This document shows, one piece after another, positions 34,145 through 34,471 of a stretch of DNA of 34,471 bases (positions within the stretch are counted from its first letter, which is position 1; each line of letters opens with the position of its first letter). A program made the position numbers and the translations under genes. Origin of the DNA: an uncultured Clostridium sp. (GTDB lineage: Bacteria > Bacillota > Clostridia > TANB77 > CAG-508); the NCBI GenBank assembly GCA_930990645.1, contig CAKNQJ010000009.1, forward strand, positions 1-34,471, read 5' to 3'. Below the pieces are notes generated by a model. The model did not search any database. It was not told the origin of the DNA and worked only from the letters and a program-made list of their open reading frames with translations.

Positions 34145-34471
34145 AAAAAATACCTTTTGTGGATGGAACAAAAACTCAAGAAGCATACGTTACAGTAAAT
34201 GAGCAAAACTATCAAGTAACGCCAGCCGTGTGGACAGGTAATACGCCTCTAAAAGCACAAAACTTGAATTTGATGCAAGATAACATAGAAGAAGCAATAA
34301 ACATACAGCGAGCAACTGTAACGTTAAACAATACAGTAAATGCAAATACAAACTACACCTTACCAGAAGGAATGTATTATAAAGTAGGTAATAATAGTTT
34401 AGAAGTATACTACTGTGATACTAAACTAAAGAAGCGGAGTAGACTATAACGAAATAGGCAACGCAGGAGAA
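34141..34471 (+). CDS. Phage tail/baseplate protein split by a +1 frameshift at CGG 34435 (runs off window)
   Basis: Zero frame ...VGNNSLEVYYCDTKLKK then CGG and early TAA; +1 frame gives GVDYNEIGNAGE, the plausible continuation. Confidence 0.75.

Noticed and set aside
1-34471. CRISPR array, insertion sequences, rRNA
   Set aside because: No regularly spaced repeats, transposase motifs or rRNA signatures seen.

Overview
Low-GC Firmicutes (Clostridia-like) temperate siphophage or prophage, read left to right: partial integrase and CI-like repressor (minus strand), Cro, a recombination/replication module, a long run of small accessory ORFs, a late sigma-like regulator, a ~2.3 kb structured-RNA/tRNA-like region, terminase, portal, a MuF protein with an ADP-ribosyltransferase C-terminus, capsid, tail, tape measure and tail-tip genes. 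The most unusual observation is about the codon CGG. By eye I find only four in-frame CGG codons in all the ORFs I call (9258, 9497, 13109, 34435). At every one a +1 shift (C|GGN) restores a better reading frame: DUF1064 nuclease, a clostridial-phage 'LEVGDYVNGY' protein, a tail protein, and a small ORF that then stops at the start of its neighbour. The window also carries two tRNA-Leu-like RNAs with shortened anticodon loops that contain CCG, the complement of CGG. This suggests a dedicated CGG(N) +1 recoding system (hypothesis). Other points of interest: a par/Fst-like convergent type I toxin-antitoxin locus, an initiator-tRNA-like gene, several unexplained structured RNAs, a moron with its own promoter and terminator, and a candidate -1 frameshift in the tail chaperone. 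No database search was possible; product names come from motif recognition.
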